10,498 nucleotides of DNA from positions 1 through 10,498 of the forward strand of contig CAAGQJ010000051.1 of the NCBI GenBank assembly GCA_900772095.1, given 5' to 3'. This DNA comes from Bacilli bacterium. Its GTDB lineage: Bacteria; Bacillota_I; Bacilli_A; RF39; UBA660. Below are positions 1 to 5,200 of the stretch, in pieces. Position 1 is the first letter of the stretch; every line of letters begins with the position of its first letter. The notes beneath the pieces were generated by a model, which did no database searches, was not told the DNA's origin, and saw nothing but the letters and a program-made list of their open reading frames with translations. Both the position numbers and the translations under genes were made by a program.

Positions 1-73
1 GCCTTAGCTCAGCTGGGAGAGCGCCTGCTTTGCACGCAGGAGGTCAGGAGTTCGATCCTCCTAGGCTCCACCA
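1..73 (+). tRNA. tRNA-Ala (anticodon UGC), first three bases outside the window
   Basis: Transfer RNA that reads alanine GCN codons. The anticodon stem pairs 24-28 with 36-40 and the seven-base loop carries TGC at 31-33. The T arm is AGGAG/CTCCT (46-50 with 58-62) around TTCGATC. The acceptor 3' strand AGGCTCC, a discriminator A and an encoded CCA end at 73. The 5' acceptor strand starts at the window edge, and base pairing implies three missing bases. tRNA 3' ends are common integration sites, but I found no second copy of this 3' end in the window. Confidence 0.97.
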
Positions 74-138
74 TTCTTAATGATTGAACTCTGTATCAGG
101 GTATAAATAAAGCAGACAATGTTAACATCATCGCCTGC

Positions 139-167
139 TTGAGTATTATTAATGATTATGATATAAT
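139..167 (+). promoter_or_regulatory. Sigma-A-type promoter for candidate small RNA
   Basis: TTGAGT (139-144), a 17-bp spacer, then TATAAT (162-167), preceded by TG one base upstream (extended -10). It points away from the tRNA, and no plus-strand gene lies downstream before the hairpin terminator at 275-305. The predicted start is about 174. Confidence 0.6.
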
Positions 168-173
168 CCCTTT

Positions 174-305
174 CGTGAAGTAAACTTCAACCTAAGGATA
201 TTATATATCTATCAATCCTTTGTGATTGATCATTCATCAATTAACTTCAAGTTTGCTTTGATGTTAATTCTATCGGCTCTCAGCTTTCTAGGCTGAGGCT
301 TTTTT
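174..305 (+). ncRNA. Candidate small RNA downstream of tRNA-Ala
   Basis: A roughly 130-nt interval bounded by a good promoter and an intrinsic terminator, with no credible reading frame. Several local hairpins are visible: GAAGT/ACTTC near 176-187, AAGGAT/ATCCTT in the middle, ATTGAT/ATCAAT, and TTAAC/GTTAA arms near 241-267, then the terminator. This accounts for most of the 74-368 gap. It could be a genuine regulatory RNA, the leader of a gene lost when the island inserted, or chance structure in AT-rich DNA. I do not recognise a known RNA family. Confidence 0.45.
275..305 (+). terminator. Rho-independent terminator (plus strand)
   Basis: CTCAGC (279-284) pairs with GCTGAG (292-297) around a seven-base loop. 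The stem extends past a single-base bulge (T278) by C277-G298, G276-C299 and a G-U pair, and is followed by a run of Ts (300-305). No T-run follows on the minus strand, so it works in the plus direction only. Confidence 0.7.
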
Positions 306-368
306 ATATGTATCAATTTTCGCAACATCATTTTACCACATTATATGGTTGAATGATATTGTTTTTTA

Positions 369-716
369 CTATATTTTTTTATTTTTATTTACTGGAGTAA
401 GGATGAACCAAGCCAGTTCCGCCTTTTCTTCGATAGTGAGCTCTTCAAGCTGATCTCTGACACTGTTCTTGATTTCATCGAGACTTCGTCTCTCACAGGT
501 ATCAGTATCTCCAAGAAGATACGAGCCTGTTGTCTCAAGTGCCATGGCAATCTTCTCCAGATTGCCAGCTGAAGGAAAAGCTTTCTCATTCATAAGACGG
601 CTTATGATGCTCTGTGATACACCGCTCTTCTCTGAAAGCTGTAGTGCATTCATGCCAAGCATCCTCATCCTTTCCTTTGCTCTCTGTGCAAGAATGGCTT
701 TCTTATTCTTATCCAT
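369..716 (-). CDS. XRE-family (Cro/CI-type) HTH transcriptional regulator
   Basis: A 115-residue DNA-binding regulator. The region around residues 20-60 has the lambda-repressor-type helix-turn-helix pattern: ALQLSEKSGVSQSIISRLMN is followed by NLEKIAMALE, as in XRE proteins. The rest is a short charged tail with no recognisable effector domain. The start is the ATG at 716 because AGGAGG lies eight bases upstream; a longer open frame to 749 would run over that site. It has its own promoter (740-768) just inside the 3' end of the recombinase gene, so it can be made independently of the operon. By position it probably controls the recombinase or its own promoter, and a degenerate copy of the restriction-operon palindrome overlaps its -10 box. 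The target is inferred, not shown. Confidence 0.85.
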   Translation of the reverse strand: MDKNKKAILAQRAKERMRMLGMNALQLSEKSGVSQSIISRLMNEKAFPSAGNLEKIAMALETTGSYLLGDTDTCERRSLDEIKNSVRDQLEELTIEEKAELAWFILTPVNKNKKI

Positions 717-736
717 TCTCATCTCCTCCTTGTACC

Positions 737-754
737 TATATAGTATCACTTATA
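737..754. promoter_or_regulatory. Degenerate operator-like motif over the XRE gene -10 box
   Basis: TATATAGTATCACTTATA on the plus strand. Its right part GTATCACTTATA matches the restriction-operon palindrome (GTATTACTTATA) at 11 of 12 positions. It covers the -10 box and part of the spacer of the XRE promoter, the place where an autorepressor would bind. The region is AT-rich, so chance resemblance is possible. Confidence 0.35.
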
Positions 755-768
755 TTCCTTTTTGTCAA
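740..768 (-). promoter_or_regulatory. Promoter of the XRE regulator gene
   Basis: On the minus strand, TTGACA (768-763), a 17-bp spacer, and TACTAT (745-740). The first bases of the -35 box are also the stop codon of the recombinase gene (TGA, 767-765). The ribosome binding site and start codon follow about 20 bases after the -10 box. Confidence 0.75.
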
Positions 769-2105
769 CTTAATTCCTGTTTAGGAATTAAGTTTTTTTT
801 ATCTGTACTAAGTCCAGATTCCTTGAATTCAATTGAAAGGACCTTCTTTTCTTGGACGTCAACAACGATTCGTCTGATATGCATTTCAACGAATGCTTTC
901 TTCTGCCCTTCATTCTCGAAATCGCTGAACACTCTCACCGTATCAAGACTCTGTATGGCAGAACGCTTTCTTCTGGCATCACTGAGTTCATTTTCAATCG
1001 CAGTCAGCATAATCTCCATGTTTTCCAGGGTTACCACGCCATCCATAAACTTTTCTTTCAACCTGCTTCGCCTGCCAAGGAGAAGAGATTCAATGTCTCC
1101 GAGGGCATTATAACGGCTTGTATAATCCTCTGTAACAGGCTCTATTTTAAGTCCTGAGAGTTCATTTTCCACATCGCTCTGACGTATCCTCTTCCTGCAT
1201 GTCGGGCAGAAATAATAGAGATACATCTTTTTCATCTTGCCATATGCCGACTTGCATAGAAGCGTACTGCCACATCTCCTGCATATGAGAACGTGTGTGA
1301 AGATGTATCTAGCCGACTTCTGGGAATGAGTCACAAGATTACTTTCAGCTTGTTTCTGCATCTCTTCAGTGATGATTGCAGGAACCAGGTCATCATAATC
1401 CTTACCATACACGCTAATAGTTCCTGTGTATTTCCTATTCTTGATAATCCTCCTGATGCGTCCCATCGTGAAGATCTCCTTGTCCTGGCGTATGTTAGCC
1501 ACCCTGACTATCTCTCGCATCCTGTATCCTTCACATGCCATCTGGAATATCTCCAGAACTAATGTTGCTTCCTCTGGATTGAGCACCATCCTGCCATCAT
1601 CATCCTTCATATATCCGTAATGGCACATACCGCCAAACGGATATCTGCCCGACTCAGCTATATTGATGATTGCATCTCTTGTACGCTCAGATGTTCGTTC
1701 TCGCTCATACTGATGAGTTGCCATCTTGATTGTAGTCATAAAGCGTTCACTTGCCGTCTCGAAGGAAGGATTGTCATAAAGGCACTTGAGAGATACTCCA
1801 TACTTGTCAAGCATCCTCATAAGAGACATCATATCCATGATGTCACGACTGACTCTCGACATGTCATAGGCAACGATGAGATCCATCTGCCGGGTCTTTA
1901 TATCACCAATGAGAGACCTCATGGCGGGTCTCTCAAGGCTCTTTGCAGACCACCCGTCATCTATATACCATTTTATTTCCGACTCATCTGAGATGATTTC
2001 GAGCATCTCACAGTGATTGATGATGATTCGCTTCTGCATCTCTATGGATACGCCATCTTCCGCCTGTCTAAGTGTTGAGACGCGGAGATAGCCAGCTATT
2101 CTCAT
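765..2105 (-). CDS. Large serine recombinase (site-specific integrase)
   Basis: A 446-residue DNA recombinase of the resolvase/invertase superfamily. The catalytic domain has YLRVST with the nucleophile Ser10 and Arg8, and the YDMSRVSRD block (about 80-88) supplies further active-site arginines. The Recombinase domain follows (about 150-260, with the typical GRYPFGG and RRIIKNRKYTG stretches). A zinc ribbon has CxxC at 275-278 and 300-303, and a coiled-coil-like segment runs to the end. These enzymes integrate and excise mobile elements between short att sites. At 446 residues it is at the short end of the family but shows no frameshift. The start ATG overlaps the upstream gene's stop (ATGA), implying translational coupling. 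The gene usually sits close to one end of its element, so an att site is expected near the tRNA side or in the 2800-3480 gap; I could not identify one. Confidence 0.93.
   Translation of the reverse strand: MRIAGYLRVSTLRQAEDGVSIEMQKRIIINHCEMLEIISDESEIKWYIDDGWSAKSLERPAMRSLIGDIKTRQMDLIVAYDMSRVSRDIMDMMSLMRMLDKYGVSLKCLYDNPSFETASERFMTTIKMATHQYERERTSERTRDAIINIAESGRYPFGGMCHYGYMKDDDGRMVLNPEEATLVLEIFQMACEGYRMREIVRVANIRQDKEIFTMGRIRRIIKNRKYTGTISVYGKDYDDLVPAIITEEMQKQAESNLVTHSQKSARYIFTHVLICRRCGSTLLCKSAYGKMKKMYLYYFCPTCRKRIRQSDVENELSGLKIEPVTEDYTSRYNALGDIESLLLGRRSRLKEKFMDGVVTLENMEIMLTAIENELSDARRKRSAIQSLDTVRVFSDFENEGQKKAFVEMHIRRIVVDVQEKKVLSIEFKESGLSTDKKNLIPKQELS
767..794. repeat. Perfect 12-bp inverted repeat at the recombinase 3' end
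   Basis: AACTTAATTCCT (767-778) and its exact complement (783-794) around a four-base loop, GTTT. It encodes the last residues of the recombinase and touches the XRE -35 box. On the plus strand it is followed by a run of Ts, so it could stop antisense transcription. On the minus strand there is no T-run, so it is not a recombinase terminator. It could instead be an operator. Confidence 0.7.
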
Positions 2106-2671
2106 TGTTCCACAGCTTTCTCTGGTGTAGCGGTCTTTCCAGCTTCAGGCTTGTTCTTCTTGTATCCTGCCTTTCGTGCAGACTTCCTCTTCTGCTGTTC
2201 CAGCATCTTCTTCTTGTTGAGTTCCTTTCTTCTCTTCTTTGCCTCGATTCGTCTTTCGTACTCTTCTCTTCTCTTTGATTTTCGGACTACAGCTATCTTA
2301 TGTTCCTGCTGATCATATGTCTTATGTAGTGATGATGCCACCATCTTAGCCTTGTTGAGTCTGTCCCAGAATGCGTCATACTTCTGAAACTGCTCTTCAA
2401 GACGGCATACAGCTGTCGCTGTCGGATGATACTTCTCCATGAGGTCCCATGCCTTCCCTTCAAAGATCTCTTCAACTCTTCCGACTGTGACGTATGTTGA
2501 ATGTCCTCTTCGTACATCTCCTTTTCTTCTTTCACGTGAGACTGAATACTGTAGAAGAACAGCATCACCGACTTCCACATCCTTGAAGGGACATGCAAAG
2601 TAGTAGTCTTTCTGGTTATCATTTATAGGCTTTGCCGTCTGCTGTTGCAGTTTGCATCTGATTACTTTCAT
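2102..2671 (-). CDS. Unknown protein with basic, coiled-coil-like C-terminal tail
   Basis: 189 residues. The first 80 or so look like a small beta-rich fold (DYYFACPFKDVEVGDAVLLQ, then a basic strand and VGRVEEI), reminiscent of small SH3-like proteins of phages and integrative elements. I cannot place it in a family. From about residue 130 the chain is dominated by Lys, Arg, Glu and Gln (KSKRREEYERRIEAKKRRKE), which predicts a long charged helix and possible nucleic-acid binding. The ATG at 2671 is chosen because AAGGAG lies eight bases upstream; the frame stays open to 2791 but that stretch covers the leader hairpin and promoter. Its stop codon overlaps the recombinase start by four bases, so the two are almost certainly co-translated, and it may be a recombinase accessory or directionality protein. 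That role is inferred from position only. Confidence 0.75.
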   Translation of the reverse strand: MKVIRCKLQQQTAKPINDNQKDYYFACPFKDVEVGDAVLLQYSVSRERRKGDVRRGHSTYVTVGRVEEIFEGKAWDLMEKYHPTATAVCRLEEQFQKYDAFWDRLNKAKMVASSLHKTYDQQEHKIAVVRKSKRREEYERRIEAKKRRKELNKKKMLEQQKRKSARKAGYKKNKPEAGKTATPEKAVEQ

Positions 2672-2700
2672 ATTAGTTTCTCCTTTATATTTTTTCTGTC

Positions 2701-2744
2701 TATAAAAGCAAAAACGGAAGAGATGCCACCATCTCTCCCGTTTT
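2701..2744 (-). terminator. Terminator-like hairpin in the leader of the recombinase operon (possible attenuator)
   Basis: A 15-bp stem (2711-2725 with 2730-2744) with a four-base loop. In the minus-strand RNA every position pairs, with one G-U; the plus-strand RNA would have an A-C mismatch there, so the minus strand is the functional one. A U-rich tail (2714-2701) follows. It lies between the promoter (2760-2788) and the ribosome binding site of the 189-residue gene, the layout of a transcription attenuator or of a very short terminated RNA. Confidence 0.7.
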
Positions 2745-2759
2745 CCCGAATACATATAT

Positions 2760-2788
2760 ATTGTAAAGATTTCTTTGTCTGATGTCAA
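2760..2788 (-). promoter_or_regulatory. Promoter of the unknown protein-recombinase operon
   Basis: On the minus strand, TTGACA (2788-2783), a 17-bp spacer and TACAAT (2765-2760). The predicted start is near 2753, a few bases before the leader hairpin. No other good promoter lies between it and the start codon at 2671. Confidence 0.7.
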
Positions 2789-2799
2789 CATTACCCTCT

Positions 2800-2825
2800 A
2801 TTCTGGATATCAGACTATCCAGAAT
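2800..2825. repeat. Perfect 10-bp inverted repeat
   Basis: ATTCTGGATA (2800-2809) and TATCCAGAAT (2816-2825) with a six-base gap, immediately upstream of the operon promoter. It could be an operator, a recombinase accessory site or a DNA hairpin. No T-run follows on either strand, so it is not a classic terminator. Confidence 0.7.
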
Positions 2826-2849
2826 AAAAGACAGGCATCAAGCCTGTCC
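2826..2849 (-). terminator. Short intrinsic terminator (minus strand)
   Basis: GACAGGC and GCCTGTC (2830-2836 with 2842-2848) around a five-base loop, followed on the minus strand by TTTTATT. It would stop minus-strand transcription entering from the right before the recombinase operon promoter, or end an RNA transcribed from the structured region 2922-3111. Confidence 0.5.
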
Positions 2850-2921
2850 AGTAAATTGCATCGTTCATTCTACGAATATCCTATATGGGATTAGGATTAT
2901 TATATCACTGATTATGCATTC

Positions 2922-3111
2922 TAACAACTCATCTAACAGACAGAGACTGCTGATGGATCTTCAGCAGTCTCCAGCCTATTTAAAAGTTGTTCAAGTTCCG
3001 TAATGTCCTCTCGTGAGAACGGAATCGCACGAATTCAGGGAAGGAATCCATATGTGCGAAATAGATTATATATAGAGGAGGACAGGGAATTATGAGAGTC
3101 CTTTTCAGGAC
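2922..3111. other. Noncoding region rich in nested inverted repeats
   Basis: No credible gene lies between 2850 and 3535. One nested structure has an outer pair AACAACT/AGTTGTT (2923-2929 with 2985-2991) around a perfect 11-bp inverted repeat GAGACTGCTGA/TCAGCAGTCTC (2943-2953 with 2961-2971). A second has TGTCCTC/GAGGACA (3004-3010 with 3078-3084) enclosing TCGCAC/GTGCGA (3025-3030 with 3054-3059). A hairpin GTCCT/AGGAC (3098-3102 with 3107-3111) competes with the previous stem, because 3079-3083 can also pair with 3098-3102. A structured RNA, a transfer origin or a recombination site are all possible. I recognise none. Confidence 0.5.
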
Positions 3112-3241
3112 AGAAATATTCTATCATTCTACCACTATTTTTGCAACAGTACCCTCGGTCACCCTCGATGGACCGCAATTACACTGAGATTTCCTTTCTA
3201 TAAAAGAAACTTGTGGTAATTATTCATTCCGTCTCCTCTCT

Positions 3242-3314
3242 AGCCGCTTTTTTTAGCCGCTTTTTTTAGCCGCTTTTTTTAGCAGCTTTTTTTAGCAGCT
3301 TTTTTTAGCAGCTT
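3242..3314. repeat. Iteron-like array of 13-bp units
   Basis: Five exact-length direct repeats and a partial sixth. Each is AGCCGC or AGCAGC followed by seven Ts. Units at 3242, 3255 and 3268 are the AGCCGC type; those at 3281 and 3294 are AGCAGC, and the partial unit at 3307 also begins AGCAGC. An inverted copy of the core, AGCTGCTA, lies at 3361-3368. The 13-bp period is not helically phased. Possible roles are protein-binding iterons, an origin-like site or a slippage-prone tract. The remaining 3315-3480 is AT-rich with no other feature I can support. Confidence 0.8.
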
Positions 3315-3501
3315 CATTGTTTTTTATTAAATTTATCAGTTTTTATTCATTTTTATCAATAGCTGCTACTCTATTTTAATTTATATACCAATACAATTTG
3401 TGACTTATAATCCGTTGTCTTATAATCTTCTTAATTTTATGAATATTCAATTATATTTTGACATGGCAATGGTGACATGGTGCTTTTTTATTTATTCAGA
3501 A

Positions 3502-3530
3502 TAAAAAAGACATGAGGCTCAGCCCATGTC
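3502..3530 (-). terminator. Terminator of the small acidic gene
   Basis: GACATG and CATGTC (3509-3514 with 3525-3530) form the base of a hairpin with further GGC/GCC pairing inside. A run of six Us follows on the minus strand (3508-3503). It lies five bases past the stop codon at 3536. Confidence 0.8.
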
Positions 3531-3535
3531 TATTA

Positions 3536-3850
3536 TCAGTTTGTTACATTATCAAACATTTCATCCTGCAACTCAAGCACAGCTAATGCCTTCTTTAGAG
3601 TTGTAATAAGATAGTTTTCATACGTGAAGTCCATTCCTTCAACATATATATTGAAATCATTGAATACGTATGCTCCTTCATGCTGAGCGTAATATAAAGC
3701 TACCTGAGCGTCTTCCCCTTCTTCAGATATCCATCTCTTAATATCTTCAATATTCTCCTCACAGCCGTAAGATACGTTATCTGCAACGTATTTATCAAAG
3801 TTGCTGTCGATGTTTTCCCTGACAAAATTGTATGCTGATTTCAAAGCCAT
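3536..3850 (-). CDS. Unknown small acidic protein
   Basis: 104 residues, strongly acidic: about twenty Asp and Glu against only a handful of Lys and Arg, with many aromatic residues (YYAQHEGAYVFNDFNIYVEG). There is no signal peptide, membrane segment or cysteine motif. The ATG at 3850 is preferred because AAAGGTGG lies just upstream; a GTG four codons earlier would overlap that site. The gene lies downstream of the restriction operon but is separated from it by that operon's terminator, so it probably has its own weak promoter in 3863-3960, where I see only an extended -10-like TGTTATAT. Small acidic proteins next to restriction genes include DNA mimics and antirestriction proteins, but no ArdA or Ocr signature is visible here. 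The family is unrecognised. Confidence 0.7.
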   Translation of the reverse strand: MALKSAYNFVRENIDSNFDKYVADNVSYGCEENIEDIKRWISEEGEDAQVALYYAQHEGAYVFNDFNIYVEGMDFTYENYLITTLKKALAVLELQDEMFDNVTN

Positions 3851-3964
3851 AATACATACCACCTTTCCGTTCCTATATATAACACTAACACAGATTCAAT
3901 GACATATCAAAATAAAGAGTGAAAACTTCCCTCTTCAAGGAGAGTTCTTCAATTAATGATACAT

Positions 3965-4001
3965 ATAAAAAAGCCACCAGCTACTACCAATAGCCGATGA
4001 C
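3965..4001 (-). terminator. Terminator of the restriction-modification operon
   Basis: On the minus strand an 11-bp stem with G-U pairs (4001-3991 with 3983-3973) around a seven-base loop, followed by six Us (3972-3967). It lies about 75 bases after the stop codon of the specificity gene and closes the operon. Confidence 0.8.
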
Positions 4002-4075
4002 TTCTAAAGGATATATATGTCCTTCAATTATGCATTATCATTTTACACTATGACTTGGAGCAATTCAAGTGAATC

Positions 4076-5200
4076 TTATAACCTGTCCCCATAAGGAAGT
4101 GATCTGATATAATCTTCCATGAACTGCCAGTCTGGTACATATCCTTCTTCCGAATATGTGCAGTCTGGGTCTATATATGGTGTTCCATCTGGATTATGCT
4201 GTATTGGAAGATTCATCATGGTTTCTTCAATTCTTTCAATCAAGAAAGCCCGACCATAAGAATACTTATATTGTTCATTTTGTAATATGCTGACAATGAA
4301 TAATCCATTAAACTTATTCATCCATTCCGCTCGAACAACCACCATATGGTCTCCCGCAATAAAGTCTTCCTCTTGATAAAAGCAGGTAGCTGTAGTATCA
4401 CCAATAGAAATAGCATTTCCTTTTTCTATATATTGTTGCGGTATTGCTAATGCATTTACAATCATTTCACAGCCGTTATTTATGCCTGTTCTGGTAATGT
4501 AACGTAGTCCTTTTTTTTCAGTCACTTCCAAGTCATCCTTGTTAAATGCTTTCGCTTTATATGGTCTGCTTATCAAGTTACCAAACCTAAATTCTTTCCA
4601 ATTTTCAATATCAAGCAGTAATACATCCGTACTCTTATTTTTTGTTGTCAACGGTTTATAGTGTAATGATTTAATGTAATTTTCCATGAACTGCCAGTCT
4701 GGTACATATCCTTCTTCCGAATATTTACACTCTGGGTCTATATATGGTGTTCCATCTAAATTATACTGTATGGGAAGTTTGATTATATCATTCATATATT
4801 TTTCTTCTGTTACTTTTCTTCCGTAAGCATATTTAAAACGATTTGCTGTCAAAACAGTTTGAATAAAAACATAGTTTTCAGTAGTTGGACTATCTTTATT
4901 AAGCAATAATATTTTTGCACTATCTCCAACAGCACAGCCATGAATCTGAAATGAGACAAAACCAGCAGAACCACTTCTTGCAACGGTCAGACAAGGTCTT
5001 TCACTATACGAATATCTTTTAGACTTGCAATATTCTAAATCGATTTTCCCTAATACACCATTATTATTTTCTCCACTTTGAACTACTATGAAATCACCTT
5101 TATTATCTTCAATCTCTTCTTTAGTTATGCCTTTACCATTGATAATAGTTAATATTTTACTTACTTCAAATTCCTTCCATTCATCAATGTTAAGATTCAT
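4076..5200 (-). CDS. DNA specificity (S) subunit of a BcgI-like Type IIB restriction-modification system
   Basis: A 374-residue HsdS-type protein that directs the partner nuclease-methyltransferase to a bipartite DNA target. It has two target-recognition halves. Each starts with a W-K-E-F block (IDEWKEF near residue 8, IENWKEF near 201) and ends with a nearly identical 40-residue block (142-181 and 331-370, 33 of 40 identical) containing LPIQ, DGTPYIDP and EEGYVPDWQFM. Each half should read one half-site. The long central helices of Type I HsdS proteins are shortened, as in BcgI-type S subunits (BcgIB is about 340 residues). The start overlaps the end of the partner gene by 11 bases, with GAAGG eight bases upstream, so translation is coupled. 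The gene is followed by a terminator. The target sequence cannot be predicted. Confidence 0.88.
   Translation of the reverse strand: MNLNIDEWKEFEVSKILTIINGKGITKEEIEDNKGDFIVVQSGENNNGVLGKIDLEYCKSKRYSYSERPCLTVARSGSAGFVSFQIHGCAVGDSAKILLLNKDSPTTENYVFIQTVLTANRFKYAYGRKVTEEKYMNDIIKLPIQYNLDGTPYIDPECKYSEEGYVPDWQFMENYIKSLHYKPLTTKNKSTDVLLLDIENWKEFRFGNLISRPYKAKAFNKDDLEVTEKKGLRYITRTGINNGCEMIVNALAIPQQYIEKGNAISIGDTTATCFYQEEDFIAGDHMVVVRAEWMNKFNGLFIVSILQNEQYKYSYGRAFLIERIEETMMNLPIQHNPDGTPYIDPDCTYSEEGYVPDWQFMEDYIRSLPYGDRL
4115..4190. repeat. In-frame direct repeat in the S gene, copy 1
   Basis: The DNA copy encoding the C-terminal 40-residue block. It matches 4682-4757 exactly over 43 bp (4115-4157) and 27 bp (4164-4190), separated by six divergent bases. 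The offset is 567 bp, exactly 189 codons. Confidence 0.9.
4682..4757. repeat. In-frame direct repeat in the S gene, copy 2
   Basis: The partner of 4115-4190. It lies at the end of the first recognition half. Recombination between the copies would delete one recognition half and keep the reading frame. Confidence 0.9.

Noticed and set aside
469..1157. Two plus-strand open frames opposite the XRE and recombinase genes
   Set aside because: They run antisense through well-supported genes, lack ribosome binding sites, and their low-complexity serine/phenylalanine-rich sequences are typical shadow translations.
765..2105. Recombinase as a truncated pseudogene because it is short for the family
   Set aside because: Catalytic serine, arginines, recombinase domain and both zinc-binding CxxC pairs are present in one uninterrupted frame with a coupled start.
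2102..2791. Longer form of the 189-residue protein starting at 2791
   Set aside because: The extra 40 codons cover the promoter, the leader hairpin and the ribosome binding site that serves the start at 2671.
2782..3003. A 73-residue plus-strand open frame in the gene-free region
   Set aside because: It crosses several perfect inverted repeats and a terminator, has no ribosome binding site, and its start overlaps the opposite-strand promoter.
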